64,000 nucleotides of DNA. Source: Aquatica leii (taxonomy: Eukaryota; Arthropoda; Insecta; Coleoptera; Lampyridae). The position numbers were made by a program, and so were the translations under genes. The stretch lies in NCBI GenBank assembly GCA_035610365.1, contig CM069433.1, positions 59,324,487 to 59,388,486 on the forward strand, read 5' to 3'. Of the stretch, positions 1 to 12,360 are shown piece by piece (position 1 is the first letter of the stretch; each line of letters begins with the position of its first letter). A model generated the notes under the pieces. That model had not been told where the DNA came from. It saw only the letters and a list, made by a program, of their open reading frames with translations, and searched no databases.

Positions 1-1110
1 GGATAGACACAAAATATCAGACTTGGTGGATTTCGCTATAACAAAGGCCATTCCTCAAAACGTTAATGCAGTAAAATCATCTTGTGATTTCTCCTCAGAC
101 CATTCCCCAGCATTAATCATATTATCCACAAACGCTGAAAGTTTAAATAAACAAAAAAGTGATTCAATAAACACACAAATTGGAACGATTTCAGACAATC
201 AATAAACAATAACCTAATGTTCAATATTAGTCTTAAAACCAAATATGACGTTAAAGCAGCCGTTAAGTTGTAACAACATAGTGCAACAGGTAGGTTGGAA
301 TGCAACACCTGAATTTAAAGCCAACACAACCTATGATACTACAATAAAACAAAAGAACCTGGAGAAAAAAAGGATCAGAAAACAATGACAAAGGTTAAGA
401 ATTTTTGATAGCAAAAATGCATCAGTCCAAGAAGTAAAAAAAATTTTCAACAACAGTAAAAATGAATGCATTTGATCCTTCTTGAGTAGCCTAACACCTA
501 GCTAAAGCACCGATTACTCACTGTGGAAAACGACAAAAAAGGTCAAACAAGTAAAAAAAACCTTTACCCTAAATCAGAACACAACAAGGAACATAGTCCA
601 AGAGCACAAAGAGAAAACGAGCGCATTTGCACACCACCTCATTGAAAATGGAACCAGAGAAAGAGGACGAACTAATTCGCTTACTAAAAACTCTTTACCA
701 ACTCGAGCCTCCACTACCATGTATCAAAATCAATAAAGTTAGGAACGTCGTTAAAATTCTGCATCCTAAGAAAGCGCCAGGATACGACCTAATTACGGAG
801 AAAATTCTCAAGGAATTGTTCTACAGTGGTGTGAAATATTTTACACAGTTGTTTATTGCAATATTGCGCATAGGATATTTTCCAAATCAATAGAAAGTTG
901 CACAAATTGTCCTATTCACTAAACCAGAAAAACTTCTGAACGAGATAGTGTCATACTGACGATTAAGCCTACTTTCGGTTTGAAACACTAATACAAAAAA
1001 GACTTCCGCAAATACTTGAAAAATACGATGCAATTCCTAACCATCAGTTCGGTTTCTTGACAAATGCATTTCACAATAGAACAAGTATATTGAATTGTCG
1101 ACAAAATCAA
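1..1110 (+). pseudogene. Jockey-clade LINE ORF2 relic (endonuclease C-terminus to RT start)
   Basis: Broken ORF2 of a Jockey-type non-LTR retrotransposon, which would nick target DNA and reverse-transcribe its own RNA. Positions 23-205 read as the end of an AP-type endonuclease, with the SSDHSPALI motif. A linker follows, then an open stretch at 627-893 with the RT N-terminal motif KKAPGYDLITEKILKEL. Further RT blocks follow to about 1110 in shifting frames, including an IPNHQFGF block. There are several stops and frameshifts, and the RT catalytic core is not seen. The 5' part lies outside the window. The clade assignment rests on the motif style of Jockey/BS/X elements. Inactive. Confidence 0.8.
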
Positions 1111-2200
1111 TTATTAATAATTATCTAAATTGTTACAAGTCTCCAAATAGCACTAACTTTGATTTTGAAGCTAGTACAAACAAATTAGATCTCATCAATA
1201 GAACAAAAAGTGAAAAAATTATAAAAAAGGCTCATATCAATACCGGGTCGGTTGCTTAATGGCTAAAATAGATAACCACAGAAACAATGTAGTCAACGAG
1301 ATGATGGTGGCACTTGATTTATCAATAATAAACCAGAATACAAAAACATAAGTCAAATTATATAATGATTTAGACGAAGACATATACAGAAGAAACTTTC
1401 AAATAACAAAAAAGTACAAGAAACAAAGGTAGAAACCAAGCTTACGAAAAAAACGGTGATGACATAATTACAAAACTAAATTTGTTAAAACTAATAAAAA
1501 ACGCACTCCTAACGAAAGACAAATTCAACGAAATCACTGAGAACAAAACTAAAGCGACTAAGAAAACATCGACAATAAATGAAAAAGACCTAGTGAAATT
1601 ATAAAGATTAAACATCAAATTAATACTTTAAAAGAATTAGTACAAAGAAAACTTTTTCAAACAATTTAGGAAAGCAAAAATAACTTTTATTCCAATATGG
1701 TCGTTGCTTAGACTTCTGCTATGGAACATAACCTATGATGATGTTTTGATTTTGAAACTACCTAAAGCAATAAAAATTATAGTTTTGTAGACAAAATTAC
1801 TTTAATAACAACAAGAAAATTTATAGACACTACGACAGAAAAAACTAAGAAACGAAACAAAAGATAGAGGAACCGTTGGAGAGTTTAAAACTGACAATTG
1901 ATTAACAGCTATATTGCACGAAACACAACAAGAAAGTAAACCCAAAAATTTATAAAAACGTTATATTACGCAACACAACATTGTCACTTGCTGCCAAAGC
2001 GTGTCTTAAAACCACGAACAAAAGCACATAAAAGATAAATATAGATATAAGAGTGTCTGGTTCTTGTTTTATTAATACAGATACAGAGCTGTGTTTGTTT
2101 TACATATTCATTACTTAGTCGAAATAAATTTGTTGATCGATGAACACGATACATTTTATCAACACTCTTAAAAACTACCAGCGTTAATACTTTCAATTGG
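1111..2200. other. Degenerate tract, possibly retroelement-derived
   Basis: A-rich tract with no ORF of note. Some reading frames on the + strand vaguely resemble a retroviral-type envelope or the 3' part of a gypsy element, and 2030-2200 has the look of an LTR-like region. None of this is strong enough to name. The 70-codon minus-strand ORF at 1984-2196 has no recognisable domain. Confidence 0.3.
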
Positions 2201-5200
2201 TATATTGTGATCGTTTTCTGAGTATGACCTATTGTACTTGATAGTTTTTGTTTTAGACATTTATTTATTTAGGATAAAAGGACAAACAAAAATTATCAGT
2301 TTTAAAGTGATCTCATTGTTGACAGTTATTTAAACAATAGCGGTTTTACAAGTTAAAATGCGTAGTGTCAACAACTGTATGCATGTTTCTTAAGAATATA
2401 TTTAAGCAGAAAATTCTTTTATTGCGAAATAATACCTTAGTATTATATTATATATTACTTCTATAAATCAAAACTTTGTATTGGCTTTGCTTTAACAATC
2501 ATTGATATTCTATGTCAATTATTGTATTTAGTTAAGAATATAATAATACACTTTAACAAAAATTAATTAAACCGTATTATTACAGGTTAAAAGGTTTTAG
2601 AACAGTATTAACACTTATACACAGATAAACACTAACAGTAATATTGTACGTTCCACTAAGCACTAACAACAAATAAACGAAAAAAATTAATTACCTATAG
2701 TAAATAGCGGAAAAAGTTTATTACCAACTACAACAAAATTAAATCAACAATACTTTCAAAGAATTGCATATAGAGATACCAAAATTACCTAAAATAGTTT
2801 AATTAGTAGTAATAGTATTATAATGTTTCTAGTTAATTAACAAAGGTAACAATCATCATCATCACAATTAGCAAAAAAAAGTCTTTTTGTTTTATCTGGC
2901 TTTTTTTATATCAAAAAATTTTAACTATAATAGATTCGATCGTGTTAATAGATTTTCATATATATTACTTTTGTTAATTTTTTAAAGCTGAATGGTAAAT
3001 ATGAGAATGTCAAAGCATTAACTGCCTAAACTTACTCAGATGAGATAATTTTTTAAACGTAATAACGTTTCGTATTTGAAAAATTACTTACTATCTTATA
3101 AAGTCTGACATAAATAATAACTTTTCCGGAAAAATTCAATATACTCTCACTAAACGATAACTCAAAAAAAGTTACATTAAACATTTTTTAAACTTAGGTA
3201 ATAAAAGAATTATTTCTTTTATATAATAATTAAAAATTATTATACTACATTAAATTTTTGTGTTCTGTTAATATTACAAAATAAAATAAAAGGTAGAGTT
3301 TGAAAGTATCCGTTAAATTTAAATTTATAGCGTGTAATGCAACCGTATAAAAACGCCGTAAAAAACGTCTAGATTGATTTTCTTTTTTTAACACAAATAT
3401 TTTTAATGTAATTGTTAAAAATGCTGTTATGTAACTATAATTTTAATTTTAATGTAATATTGTCTTATACCTCCTTCAAATTTTACAGTAACTTAAAAAA
3501 CTCAAATACTTTTTTAAATAACAAACTTCTTAGAACGCTTTAGATTTTACTAAATGTACTACAAAACTTTTACTATGTTTAGCTTACTAAGCTTTTAATT
3601 ACTGAGTTTTAATTAATTTTCATTTGATAAGAAAACGTCACCAGCAAAAAATCTATAAAGCTACCTGTAAGCATAATTAAAATAAAGATTCGATTCGGAT
3701 TTAGTTTCTGTTTAGATAAAAAATTATCTTCTGTTTTATATTATTATTGATTTAAATTTAAATTACAAAGTTTGGTTACATTTTACTGAACTAAATTTTT
3801 TTTAACGTACTTTACTATGAATCTTTTAAACTAAGCTTAAATACAAAAAAAATAGGACTCAAACACAATGTTTATTAACAAATAAACAAATTTGTAAAAG
3901 TAAAAAACAGAATTATATACTATATTAATTAATAAGTATTATACTAGATATATGATAACGTTACAGAATACAAAATAAGGTAAATGACTACAATATTTAA
4001 AAGTTTCTGGGATGAAGTAGTTTGAAGAAACAGAAACTTATATATAATCATCATTAAAAAAAATTGTGTAATTTAAATTATAGTCAAAATATTTTATAAA
4101 AGTAAAAATCTTATTTTTTTGTAAAACAAGATTAGCGAGTTATACAAACATGAAACATTATGCGTTCAACACTATTGAATTTGGGACAAGTACCTACAAA
4201 GTACTGCTTACTACGTATCAATGGCATAACTCCTATTAATTTAAGAATAAAACTTTTATATATTAAAACTTTAATATTTATTTGTTTCAAAAAGTTTTTT
4301 AATTTTGTCAGGTTAATAAAGTATTATTGTAAAAGATTTACAATAAAATAATTATTCATGTAAATTAATAAAACATATAATTACTAAATACTACTAAATA
4401 ATTACGCAAAAGTAGAAATTAATAAAGTTTGTTTTATAGCAATTTAGAAACAAACGTTTTGTCTGTAACATAACACATATAAAATCAATATGACATTAAG
4501 GTGTATTCTTATATCTACATTAAAACACTTTGTTCTTAAATTTTGTCAGAAATGTTATTGAAAGCATCTAAACTTTTATAATATATTCAAAAAATGTTTA
4601 ATCGTTTTAAGTCTTTTATAAACATTGTTTGTACAAAAATTTTGTTTTAAATAAATCTTAAAAACGTTTTTACAATCATATTTTTATTGCATATTAAAAA
4701 GTTAGCTAAAAATAAATATCTTACAATTATCGACAAAAATAATACATGAAATACAAAATCCGAAATGTTGATTCTTACTTTATAAAAAACAACAAAACCG
4801 GCAAATATAATTTTTTTTAAACGCTGTTTTATGTATTTTGATTTGTTAAGCATGTTTTGCAAAAAAAAACACTTTTTTACATGGTTATCTTTTGCATTTA
4901 TCCTAAAATTTGTTTGTTAAAAAAAACATTTGCTAAATAAATAAATATTAACATTAATATTAATTTTAAGTTTAGCAGTGGAATGGTTGAAAAGATCTTT
5001 TGCAATAATTCATAAAGCAATATTCGTGTATAAGTTTGTTTAATTTTCAAGTTTAATACAGTGATTAATATATACATATATATACCAGACATTCTATGCT
5101 TTAACCAACTTGCTGTATACAACTAACTATAAGTTTTTACATATACAAATGTTTAAAAAAATATATATTAGATCTAGTAATAATAAATAAACTGATTATA

Positions 5201-5635
5201 TTGAAAAAAGAGTGTATACTAATCGATAGTTGTAATACAACTTCTATTAACAACACAAAATGTTTTAGAGCATTTAAGTGTATGAAAAACTAATGACAAT
5301 ATTATAGTCAAACACTAAATTATCTTAATAATATGCTAAATCATAAAATTTGTTCTTCTGAAATTTTATTGAAATTGAAAATAATTAAATTGCGTTTTGT
5401 AATAAGTTGTAGTATAATGACTGTTATCTTAATTATAAATTTGTTATCTAACATAATATAATTTAACAAGTTATAAAAAATTAAGATTAACGTAATTTTA
5501 CTATTATATTAATATCTATCAAATATTTAAGATGTAAATTTTATACCTATTGTATCGTTTCACAAATCAATAGATAAACTTGTAGAAACTTTTAACACAG
5601 CAGCACTATATATAATATTTGTAATTAGTAATGTT
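2200..5635. other. AT-rich intergenic DNA
   Basis: Very AT-rich sequence with many stops in all frames. The short ORFs at 4160-4351, 4647-4862 and 4898-5122 are low-complexity (I, L, F, K, Y, N rich) and have no motif. I see no gene, RNA gene or terminal repeat here. Confidence 0.6.
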
Positions 5636-5639
5636 TTTT

Positions 5640-6150
5640 GGTTTGGCTTCAATACTTTTTGTGTAGAATATACCCGACAAAAAACCGCGTCTTCTATTAC
5701 GCTCCCTCAAAGCTTTTGTTTACTCACTTTAGCTGTAGCATAAAATTATTTAAAATTGAATAAACTTAATTGGCGTTGCGAATAGGATACTGAAACGGTT
5801 TTTGAGCAATTCTGGTCTATTTAAAGAGTTAATTGAGTATCAATAACATTCAGTTGAACACATAGCGGGCTGAAGATTACTATCCACTTACTCTTGACTT
5901 AGCCTATGGATTTCGTCAAATTTAAATGGCAAAAGAAAGCATTGAAAAATTAGCATTTACAGTTGACAACGGTCACTACGAATATCTACGTATGTCGTTT
6001 GAATTAAAAAACGCCACATCAAGTTTTCAACGTAAAATAGACAACGTACTAAAAAAATTCTTTTACAAAATTTGTTCAACACTTTTGAGCCCGTCTAATC
6101 CAAGTACTAACTTCACATTTACAAAAATCATTAAGGCACTTGAGTTAACT
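5640..6150 (+). pseudogene. Ty3/gypsy reverse transcriptase relic
   Basis: Fragment of an LTR-retrotransposon pol gene. The stretch at 5926-6153 carries a typical gypsy RT block: residues KLAFTVDNGHYEYLRMSFEL, then an NATSSFQRKIDNVL block that corresponds to the usual LKNAPxxFQ region. Just upstream, at 5890-5925, a TLDLAYGFRQI motif matches RT motif A, but a stop follows it. The YxDD motif is not seen and the sequence switches to PLE-like coding right after. Style resembles the 17.6/297 group. A dead copy. Confidence 0.8.
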
Positions 6151-6159
6151 TAACGACTA

Positions 6160-6500
6160 ATACCTATTCTTAAAAAAGCAAATCACAATTACTACATATA
6201 ATACAAACACTATATAACGTGTTATATACAAAAATAAAAGATAAAACTAGTAATCTTGTAATACAAGGTCGTATACAAAATTGATTGCAACGATTGCAAA
6301 ATTCCTACATAAGACAGACGAAAGAAAAAACTAAAAATCGTCTGAAAAATCACCTCTACGACTGTAAAAACAAAAAACAGAAGTAGCGGTTGCGGTACAT
6401 CACGTTAACACAGGTCACAATTTTGATTTTTTTAACCCTACAATCTTAGACGTAGAACAATCTTTAGTAAACACTTGATAGCTGTATGATTTTTATCACT
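6160..6500 (+). pseudogene. Penelope-like element, GIY-YIG endonuclease domain relic
   Basis: Reading across two frames gives the end of a Penelope-like RT linker (KDKTSNLVIQG near 6235-6270), then VYKIDCNDC at about 6270-6295, a cysteine-containing GIY-YIG start typical of PLEs. This is followed by RQTKEKTKNRLKNHLYDC and, in another frame, a VAVHHVNTGHNFDFF block. In PLEs this domain nicks the target DNA. At least two frameshifts and a disrupted YIG motif make it non-functional. It belongs to the same element class as the copy at 60.1-61.1 kb, in the opposite orientation. Confidence 0.72.
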
Positions 6501-7025
6501 TAAGTTCCACTTCTTGTTTTGGCTCTCAAGGAGGTACTAGGACTAAGCCTAAGTCTGGATGTTTAACTACGAAGCGGTCTAAGCCGAAAGTCGCTTATAA
6601 TCATAAACATAACAACCGCGAAAGTTTAAGATTTCAAATTGTTATTTCATATTAGCCATTAATAATTACAAACCTATTAAACAATTACAATTTCATCAAT
6701 GTAATGTAAAAGAAAGTGTACTATTATCGTAAAAGTAATTGTAAGCTAGTAACACACCAAACAATAGTCATTTTACAACCGTATTTTGATTTTTTCAACT
6801 ACAACAATTTAATGTATCAGTGAACGAAGCGATAATTTACCTACATTTGGCCCTGTAAAACTGATACTTTTTCAATTGTACTTACTACATTATTGACTAC
6901 CCAACATAATTACCTACATGAGGCCTTGTAGGGACCAGTATTGATTACAAATTTACGATACTTCTAACTTTTCAGATACAGTACATTTATCTCTCGCTGA
7001 CACTTGGAAATGGAAAGAATAAATA
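6500..7025. other. Unassigned tract between relics
   Basis: No clear coding signal. It contains an imperfect direct repeat of about 23 bp (6834-6857 and 6908-6930, core TACCTACAT plus GCC and TTGTA/CTGTA). It may be decayed PLE or Bel/Pao sequence, but I cannot support that. Confidence 0.3.
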
Positions 7026-7029
7026 CACT

Positions 7030-8860
7030 TGCTCGCCAACAAATACAACTGAGTCAAAAATAGCAAGATTGCATTCCAACAACATTCAACCCTAGAAGAC
7101 CACAACGTTAAAATATCTCTTAAAATACCGTAACATACCTACTTTACATAAACCTTATGGCTTCTGCGACACATTAGATAGAGCTTATAAAGCAGTTATA
7201 TATGCAACAAACAATTAGCATAAAAAGAAATCACAGATAACGCCGCTGGCAGCAAAATGAAAGATTGCTCTAACAAAATTCCGGGTAACATTACTGCGAC
7301 TAGAACTACGTGCAAAATTAACGAAAAAAGCAACCACAACTTTAGGAATTTACAGGATCTTTATCTACACCTGGACTGACTCAATGATTGTCCATGATTG
7401 GTTAAAGAGCAATTACTCAAGATGTAAAATATTTGTTGCCAACAAAATGGCAAAAATAAATAAACTATTACCTCAGAAAAGTTAGAACCATGTGCACTCT
7501 GAAGACTACCCTACAGATGCTATATCTCGATGGGTGCATCCATCAAAATAACAAACCACACACTCTGGTAAAACGGTCCCAGTAGATTAAAAAATGAAAT
7601 GCAATGGTTTTCACAACCAAAAACTACACAAAAAGATATAAACATATCAGCCCATGAAAAATAAAGAGAGTACAAGAAATAGAAGAAATAATCATAAAGA
7701 AACAGAATCTGCACTTCAAAACAGAAATATTGAACATACGACTAACATCATCAAATTAAATTAACAAAAAAAGCAAACTACACTGGCTTACATAGGAAGA
7801 AAGTATTAGATAATGAACGGGATAAAAGAAGATTATGATAAACAGATGCATCCTACGTCTAAAACACAAAGCAAAAGCAACGCATCAATTATTGGGAAAC
7901 TTACCAGCACCACGAGTAACACCATCTCCAATATTTCTACACACAAAAGTAGACTACGCAGGTCCAATTCAAATAACAAATTTAAAGAAAGAGGTCACAA
8001 CTCGTACAAGAGCTACATTGATGTATTCATATGCCTTTGAACTAAATATATTGCTTTAATGATGATCACCAACGCGTTTATGGCAGCTTGTGAAACATTT
8101 GCATCTAGAAGAGGCCATTGTGACAATGGAACAAACAAATTCCTCGCCAGAAAAATTCCTCAACTAACAACGCAAACAACAATTCAAGATGCCATAGCAA
8201 CTAGTGGTACTCAGTAACAGTTCATTTTTCCAGCTCTTCACTTCGGAAAAATATGGGAAGATGAAATAAAATTAATGAAACACCATCTCAAACGAATAAT
8301 TGGCAACTCAACTTTAACTAACGACATTACTACATCAGATAGAAGCATGTCTAAACTCCCTACCTTTAGACATTAGAATAACATCGAGTTTAAAGATTAA
8401 CTCCAGGTCATTTTCTCATACTAAGAGAAATTATTTCTACCCCAAATCCAGTAACTACATTTATCACAAGCAATTTATCATGGGTGGAAACTGTTTCAAA
8501 AAATTAAGAAAGATTTTTGGCAATCTTGGTCTTTAAAATACCTGAGTCGGTTACAGCGTTAAATTGCAGATAAGCTAAGATAATCTTAAAAAGAGAATTA
8601 TTTTTCTTATAAAAAAAGATAACATCAACCCCAACCGATGGCTATTAGTTCGAATAACTAAAGTACATCATGGCAACGATAAAAAGTGCAAATCTCCACG
8701 ATCAAGAAGAAAAGAAGCATAACAAACTTAATTTCACTGCAAACTAATCCAAAAGAACTAACAACTTTACAAGAAGAAACTCAACAGATCAAAGCTAACA
8801 CGATTTGGAGCAACTACCACATACGCATTCCCAAGGTAATATAAGCTGCCTCGTATTATT
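7030..8860 (+). pseudogene. Bel/Pao pol relic: RNase H and integrase
   Basis: Bel/Pao LTR-retrotransposon pol remnant. In order: a KPYGFCDTLDRAYKAVIYA block (about 7145-7200) matching the HGFCDAS region before RNase H; LRLELRAKL and WTDSMIVHDWLKSNYSRCK (7295-7430) matching Bel/Pao RNase H; then ISRWVHP (7527-7550). Next comes the integrase block LPAPRVTPSPIFLHTKVDYA (7900-7960), where the second-last region contains the first catalytic Asp (VDYAGP). Downstream are a GHFLILREI-type motif (8405-8440) and the C-terminal NRWLLVRITKVHHGND motif (8630-8680). Many stops and frameshifts. The downstream env-like ORF could belong to the same element. Confidence 0.8.
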
Positions 8861-8899
8861 ACTGTTGTATATGCCTAGTAATACTTGAGCAAAACATTC

Positions 8900-10450
8900 A
8901 ATACGGTAACCGCAATCATCAAGCACATAAATACAAACATTGAGGAAGGAACCTTTTTAACTCAAGTTGAAAAAACAGATTTAATATTAGTGCAACCAGG
9001 GTATCATCAGTAAACAAACAGTTTCAAGACCTTTGCAAAAAAATTACATCAATGTCTAAATGAACCTAGTTCAAAGATTTAATACATCATCCACAATAGC
9101 AGAAAGACAAATTTAAATGGATAGAAGGAAACACACAAAATATAACAGAAAATAGCAACAAACGAAAATTACTAGATTTATTAACATCCATCTTGGGGGT
9201 CAACGATAAAGTATACGCAAACATCAACACATTAGATCACAATCAAAAAGAAATCAAATCATCTAATAAACAGTTAAAACTAAAGCTTTCCGCATTAACA
9301 TCATTCAATAAGAAACAGTTCAAAACTATTGACAAAAACAAAATAAGTATTTACATGCTTAACATGTATCAAGTTGACTTTATCTCTGAAATCAGCAACT
9401 ACTACATAAAGCTAGTCAAGATTGATCAGGACAGTGCGGCACTCGGCAATGTCATATCACTTTCTCAACTCAACAACATCGTAGAACAAGTCTACTCCAA
9501 AATTATGCAGAATCTGAGAATCTTTCCTTTGCCCAGTATCAAATTAAACAAGGAGCAAGATAAAAATTATTTTTACGTTTTTGGGTATTTTTTAATTGTC
9601 GACATCTCTGACTACGATGTGATCCAGGCCACACCTAGCTCATAGTAAATGGAACATATTGAGCTCTAAGCACCTCTAAGAAGCTATTATTAATAGGTTA
9701 TTCCCAACTGTATTTTACTCTGAAAGACAAGAAATCTAAGGATTGCATACATTTCGAAAATAACAAATTCATTTGTCTTTCGACGGTAATAAAAAATCTT
9801 GAAACAAATTCAAATTGCGTTATCGCCAAAATTTATCAGACACCGACCTCTTTCAAATACGGTGTTCAGAAAAACTAGGCAGACCAAATAGTATGGCAAC
9901 ACATTGGTATATCACCACTTCACCAACCACAGTAACAGTAATTTGTAAGATAAAAAACAAGATGTAACCCTAAACAATACTAGAATCATCAAAATATCTC
10001 AAGACTGATACATACCGACGAAGCAAAACATATTAACTACTAATTAAAAAAAACAAAAAGACAGTATACAAGCTATATAAAATTTATACGCATTTCCATT
10101 AACAACATTTTGTAGCATAATTTACAAACTTAGATAAAAAGGAAAGCCAGTACTTAGGCTGTCGGATGACACCATCAATCTTTGACAAGCAAAAGAAAAC
10201 CCACACGGTGACATACAGCAAACGACTTGGAAATCAATACATCCTAATTTTTTAATAACCAGCATCTATTAATACTGCACTAGAACGCACTCCAATCCAC
10301 CGGTACCATGGTAATCACAACTGCAATTGACTGCTTATTACACAAGAACATACAACAGAGATTGTTGGAGTACAACCCTTTACCAAACCAAATTCTTTAA
10401 AATCAATGCGACAGAATGATTAAAGTTCTTAAACATTAAAAAAAAACTAC
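8900..10450 (+). pseudogene. env-like relic of an LTR element (insect endogenous retrovirus type)
   Basis: Contains a 150-codon open stretch (9193-9645) without a convincing start; the frame extends upstream to about 9120 (…KRKLLDLLTSIL…). Helical, Asn/Lys/Gln-rich sequence with regularly spaced hydrophobic residues resembles the central fusion-protein region of errantivirus/baculovirus F-type envelope proteins. Weak similarity continues in broken frames to about 10.4 kb. In such elements the protein would sit in the envelope membrane and mediate fusion. I see no intact furin site, signal peptide or transmembrane anchor in frame. It lies downstream of the Bel/Pao integrase, the normal env position, but could also derive from the gypsy element at 5.6 kb. 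Assignment is by pattern only. Confidence 0.4.
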
Positions 10451-10470
10451 TAATAAATTAAATGATTGCA

Positions 10471-11780
10471 TTTTTTTTTTTTTTTTTTATTAGTTTATTT
10501 TGACCTTAGGGTTAACCCATTAGCCACAGAATTTATACATTAAACTCAAATGATTACATTCGCATTTTTAAAAAACTTAATAATATTGTGTATAACATTT
10601 ATATTATTTAAACTAATTAAATAATTTACATTAACAGGCAACGGTATACCTAAAGCTAATAGTGATTGCAATAACGTATTACATAATTGCGGATAATTGT
10701 TACACGAAAACATAAGATGATTAGCATCACCATATGAAACATTGTCACAATTACAATTTGCTTGATTAACAAGTCCTAACCTAAATAAGTGTGCCGGAAA
10801 TTTGCCATGATTTATTCTTAATCTGGAAATGCAGCTGGATACAAATTTCGAAGCATGGTAGGTTTGAATATGAAATACTGTCTTCGGTAACGTAGGATTA
10901 AGAAGAGTATAGTTATTTTTATGATTAGTACTATAATTGATCCAGAGTCTTTCCCAACTTGTTCTCATCTGTTTTTTGAAAGTGTTATAGGTGTCTTGAT
11001 AAGGTAAGAAGTTAATATTATCCTTGTTTGTTATCGATACTGCTGCTTTAGCTAATGTATCGACGATTTCGTTTTGTTTAATGCCCGAGTGTCCTTTTAC
11101 CCATATGTATATGACATCTGTGTTGTGTTCTTTTAACTGGTGTTCATTGAGCTTTATGTTACATAGAATTTCGTTCTTAGCATGTTTTGCAGAAAAATTT
11201 GAGACAGTTTCTAGCACTGATTTTGAGTCGGATAATATTACTATTTTGTCAGTGCAATCATTTGAAGAACACCATTGTAAAGCTTTCTCTATTGCAAAAG
11301 CTTCAGCAGAAAAAATACTACTTTCTTGATGGATCTTAAATTGGAAAGTTTGATTAGTACTGCAATTGATGAAAGCACATCCTACTCCCGACGATGTTTT
11401 GGACCCGTCTGTTGCAATAATAGTAGAATTCTGATAATTATCTAGAATTTCTTTTAGGAAACTGTAGTTAAGGTTGGCGTTGTTTGAATATTTAGGAAAT
11501 ATAACTGTGGATTTGGTAGTGTATGCAATAAGATTCATCGAAAATAAATAAAGTTTATTTGTTGACGTCATACTTGAATAGCATAAGGTATCTGAATAAG
11601 CCTCTACTATTGGCGGATTATTTTTCTTTTGAAAATATTTATTAGTCAAACATTCAATCATAAGAGAATGCAGTTTTTTTTGTATTGCGTTGTTAAAAAC
11701 TTTATACTTAATTACAAGTTTTTTTGCTATTGCATTGGTAGTTATATCGGGCGCACGAGGTAGTATTTCATAGCAACGTT
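10471..11780 (-). mobile_element. 5'-truncated I-type LINE with poly(A) tail
   Basis: Minus-strand non-LTR retrotransposon 3' end. An 18-nt T run on the + strand (10471-10488) is the poly(A) tail. It is followed, going upstream in the element, by a short 3' UTR (10489-10545) and the RNase H ORF. In-frame similarity continues past the ORF's first Met to about 11780, where a stop appears and recognisable RT is lost. I could not find a matching target-site duplication on both sides. The intact tail and ORF suggest a younger insertion than its neighbours. Confidence 0.75.
10546..11661 (-). CDS. RNase H domain of I-clade LINE ORF2 (partial)
   Basis: 371 codons without interruption. An RNase HI fold spans about residues 80-210: TDGSKT with Asp85, SAEAFAIEKAL with Glu120, LSDSKSVL with Asp145, WVKGHSGIKQNE with His191, and Asp201 in IVDTLAKAA. 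All expected metal-binding residues are present. After it comes the usual I/Ingi-type tail with a W..LW block (about 236-240), CISRLRINHGKFPAHLFRLG, and a zinc-type motif C303-x-C305-x9-H315-x4-C320. RNase H removes RNA from the cDNA hybrid during retrotransposition. The Met chosen is internal: the frame continues upstream to a stop near 11775, so this is the C-terminal part of a longer protein. No RT remains next to it, so it cannot mobilise itself. Confidence 0.85.
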   Translation of the reverse strand: MIECLTNKYFQKKNNPPIVEAYSDTLCYSSMTSTNKLYLFSMNLIAYTTKSTVIFPKYSNNANLNYSFLKEILDNYQNSTIIATDGSKTSSGVGCAFINCSTNQTFQFKIHQESSIFSAEAFAIEKALQWCSSNDCTDKIVILSDSKSVLETVSNFSAKHAKNEILCNIKLNEHQLKEHNTDVIYIWVKGHSGIKQNEIVDTLAKAAVSITNKDNINFLPYQDTYNTFKKQMRTSWERLWINYSTNHKNNYTLLNPTLPKTVFHIQTYHASKFVSSCISRLRINHGKFPAHLFRLGLVNQANCNCDNVSYGDANHLMFSCNNYPQLCNTLLQSLLALGIPLPVNVNYLISLNNINVIHNIIKFFKNANVII

Positions 11781-11799
11781 AACGCAGCAATGCACGCTT

Positions 11800-12020
11800 C
11801 AGCATTTCACAATAGGTTAATGTAATACAAAATAATTGAAACATGTTCAATAAGCACTGTAAACTGTATAAATAATCGACCTCTTATCAATAAAATCGAC
11901 ATTCAATTAAAACGTGTTTGATTCTTGACGCTAGCCACAGAATTTGATATTGTTGAAATATTGATTACCAGGGTAAGTGTCGAATTGGTATAGTGCGGGT
12001 AGCTACTGCGCTTAACAACT
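11800..12020 (+). other. Possible LTR remnant
   Basis: More complex than its surroundings, with a TATAAATAA-like site (about 11867-11876), an AATAAA (11888-11893) and an abrupt change after TTGACGCTAGCCACAG. This resembles the U3-R-U5 end of an LTR, perhaps the 3' LTR of the env-bearing element upstream. A 14-bp word TAGCCACAGAATTT (11932-11945) also occurs in the LINE 3' UTR at 10521-10534. Only suggestive. Confidence 0.25.
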
Positions 12021-12189
12021 TCTGAACACACATATAGTAATTCTATTAAAAACATACTATAAATTAATGATGTAATAAAAAATCCATTATTTGATATTTA
12101 AAACACTACAATAAAATTTTAATTACATTAATTATAGGCTAGTTTATCCTTTCACTTTAATAGTGAACAAAATTATTAAAAACAATAAT

Positions 12190-12350
12190 TTATTTAGATC
12201 GATTTTGTGAAATAGCAAATATTATGTCATCAACATATTTTTTAATAAAAATAAGAATTAAAAAATTTAATTTTTGAAAAAAATCTAAAGGCCATTTATT
12301 ACACATTGCGCAGAAATATCTATAAGCATACCAAAAATTTATACTAAGAT
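12190..12350 (-). pseudogene. Penelope-like element RT fragment
   Basis: The C-terminal part of the minus-strand ORF at 12190-12462 reads FIKKYVDDIIFAIS, which matches the YVDD catalytic motif of PLE reverse transcriptases (usual form RYVDDIFAI). Only a few dozen codons survive. The N-terminal half of the same ORF is translation of the PLE terminal sequence, not protein-coding. No GIY-YIG domain is attached here. Confidence 0.6.
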
Positions 12351-12360
12351 AAGAACGTCT

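Noticed and set aside
1984-2196. 70-codon minus-strand ORF
   Set aside because: Composition follows AT-rich DNA; the + strand looks more like LTR-type non-coding sequence.
6834-6930. Direct repeat of about 23 bp
   Set aside because: Short, imperfect and without context; likely chance or a trace of slippage.
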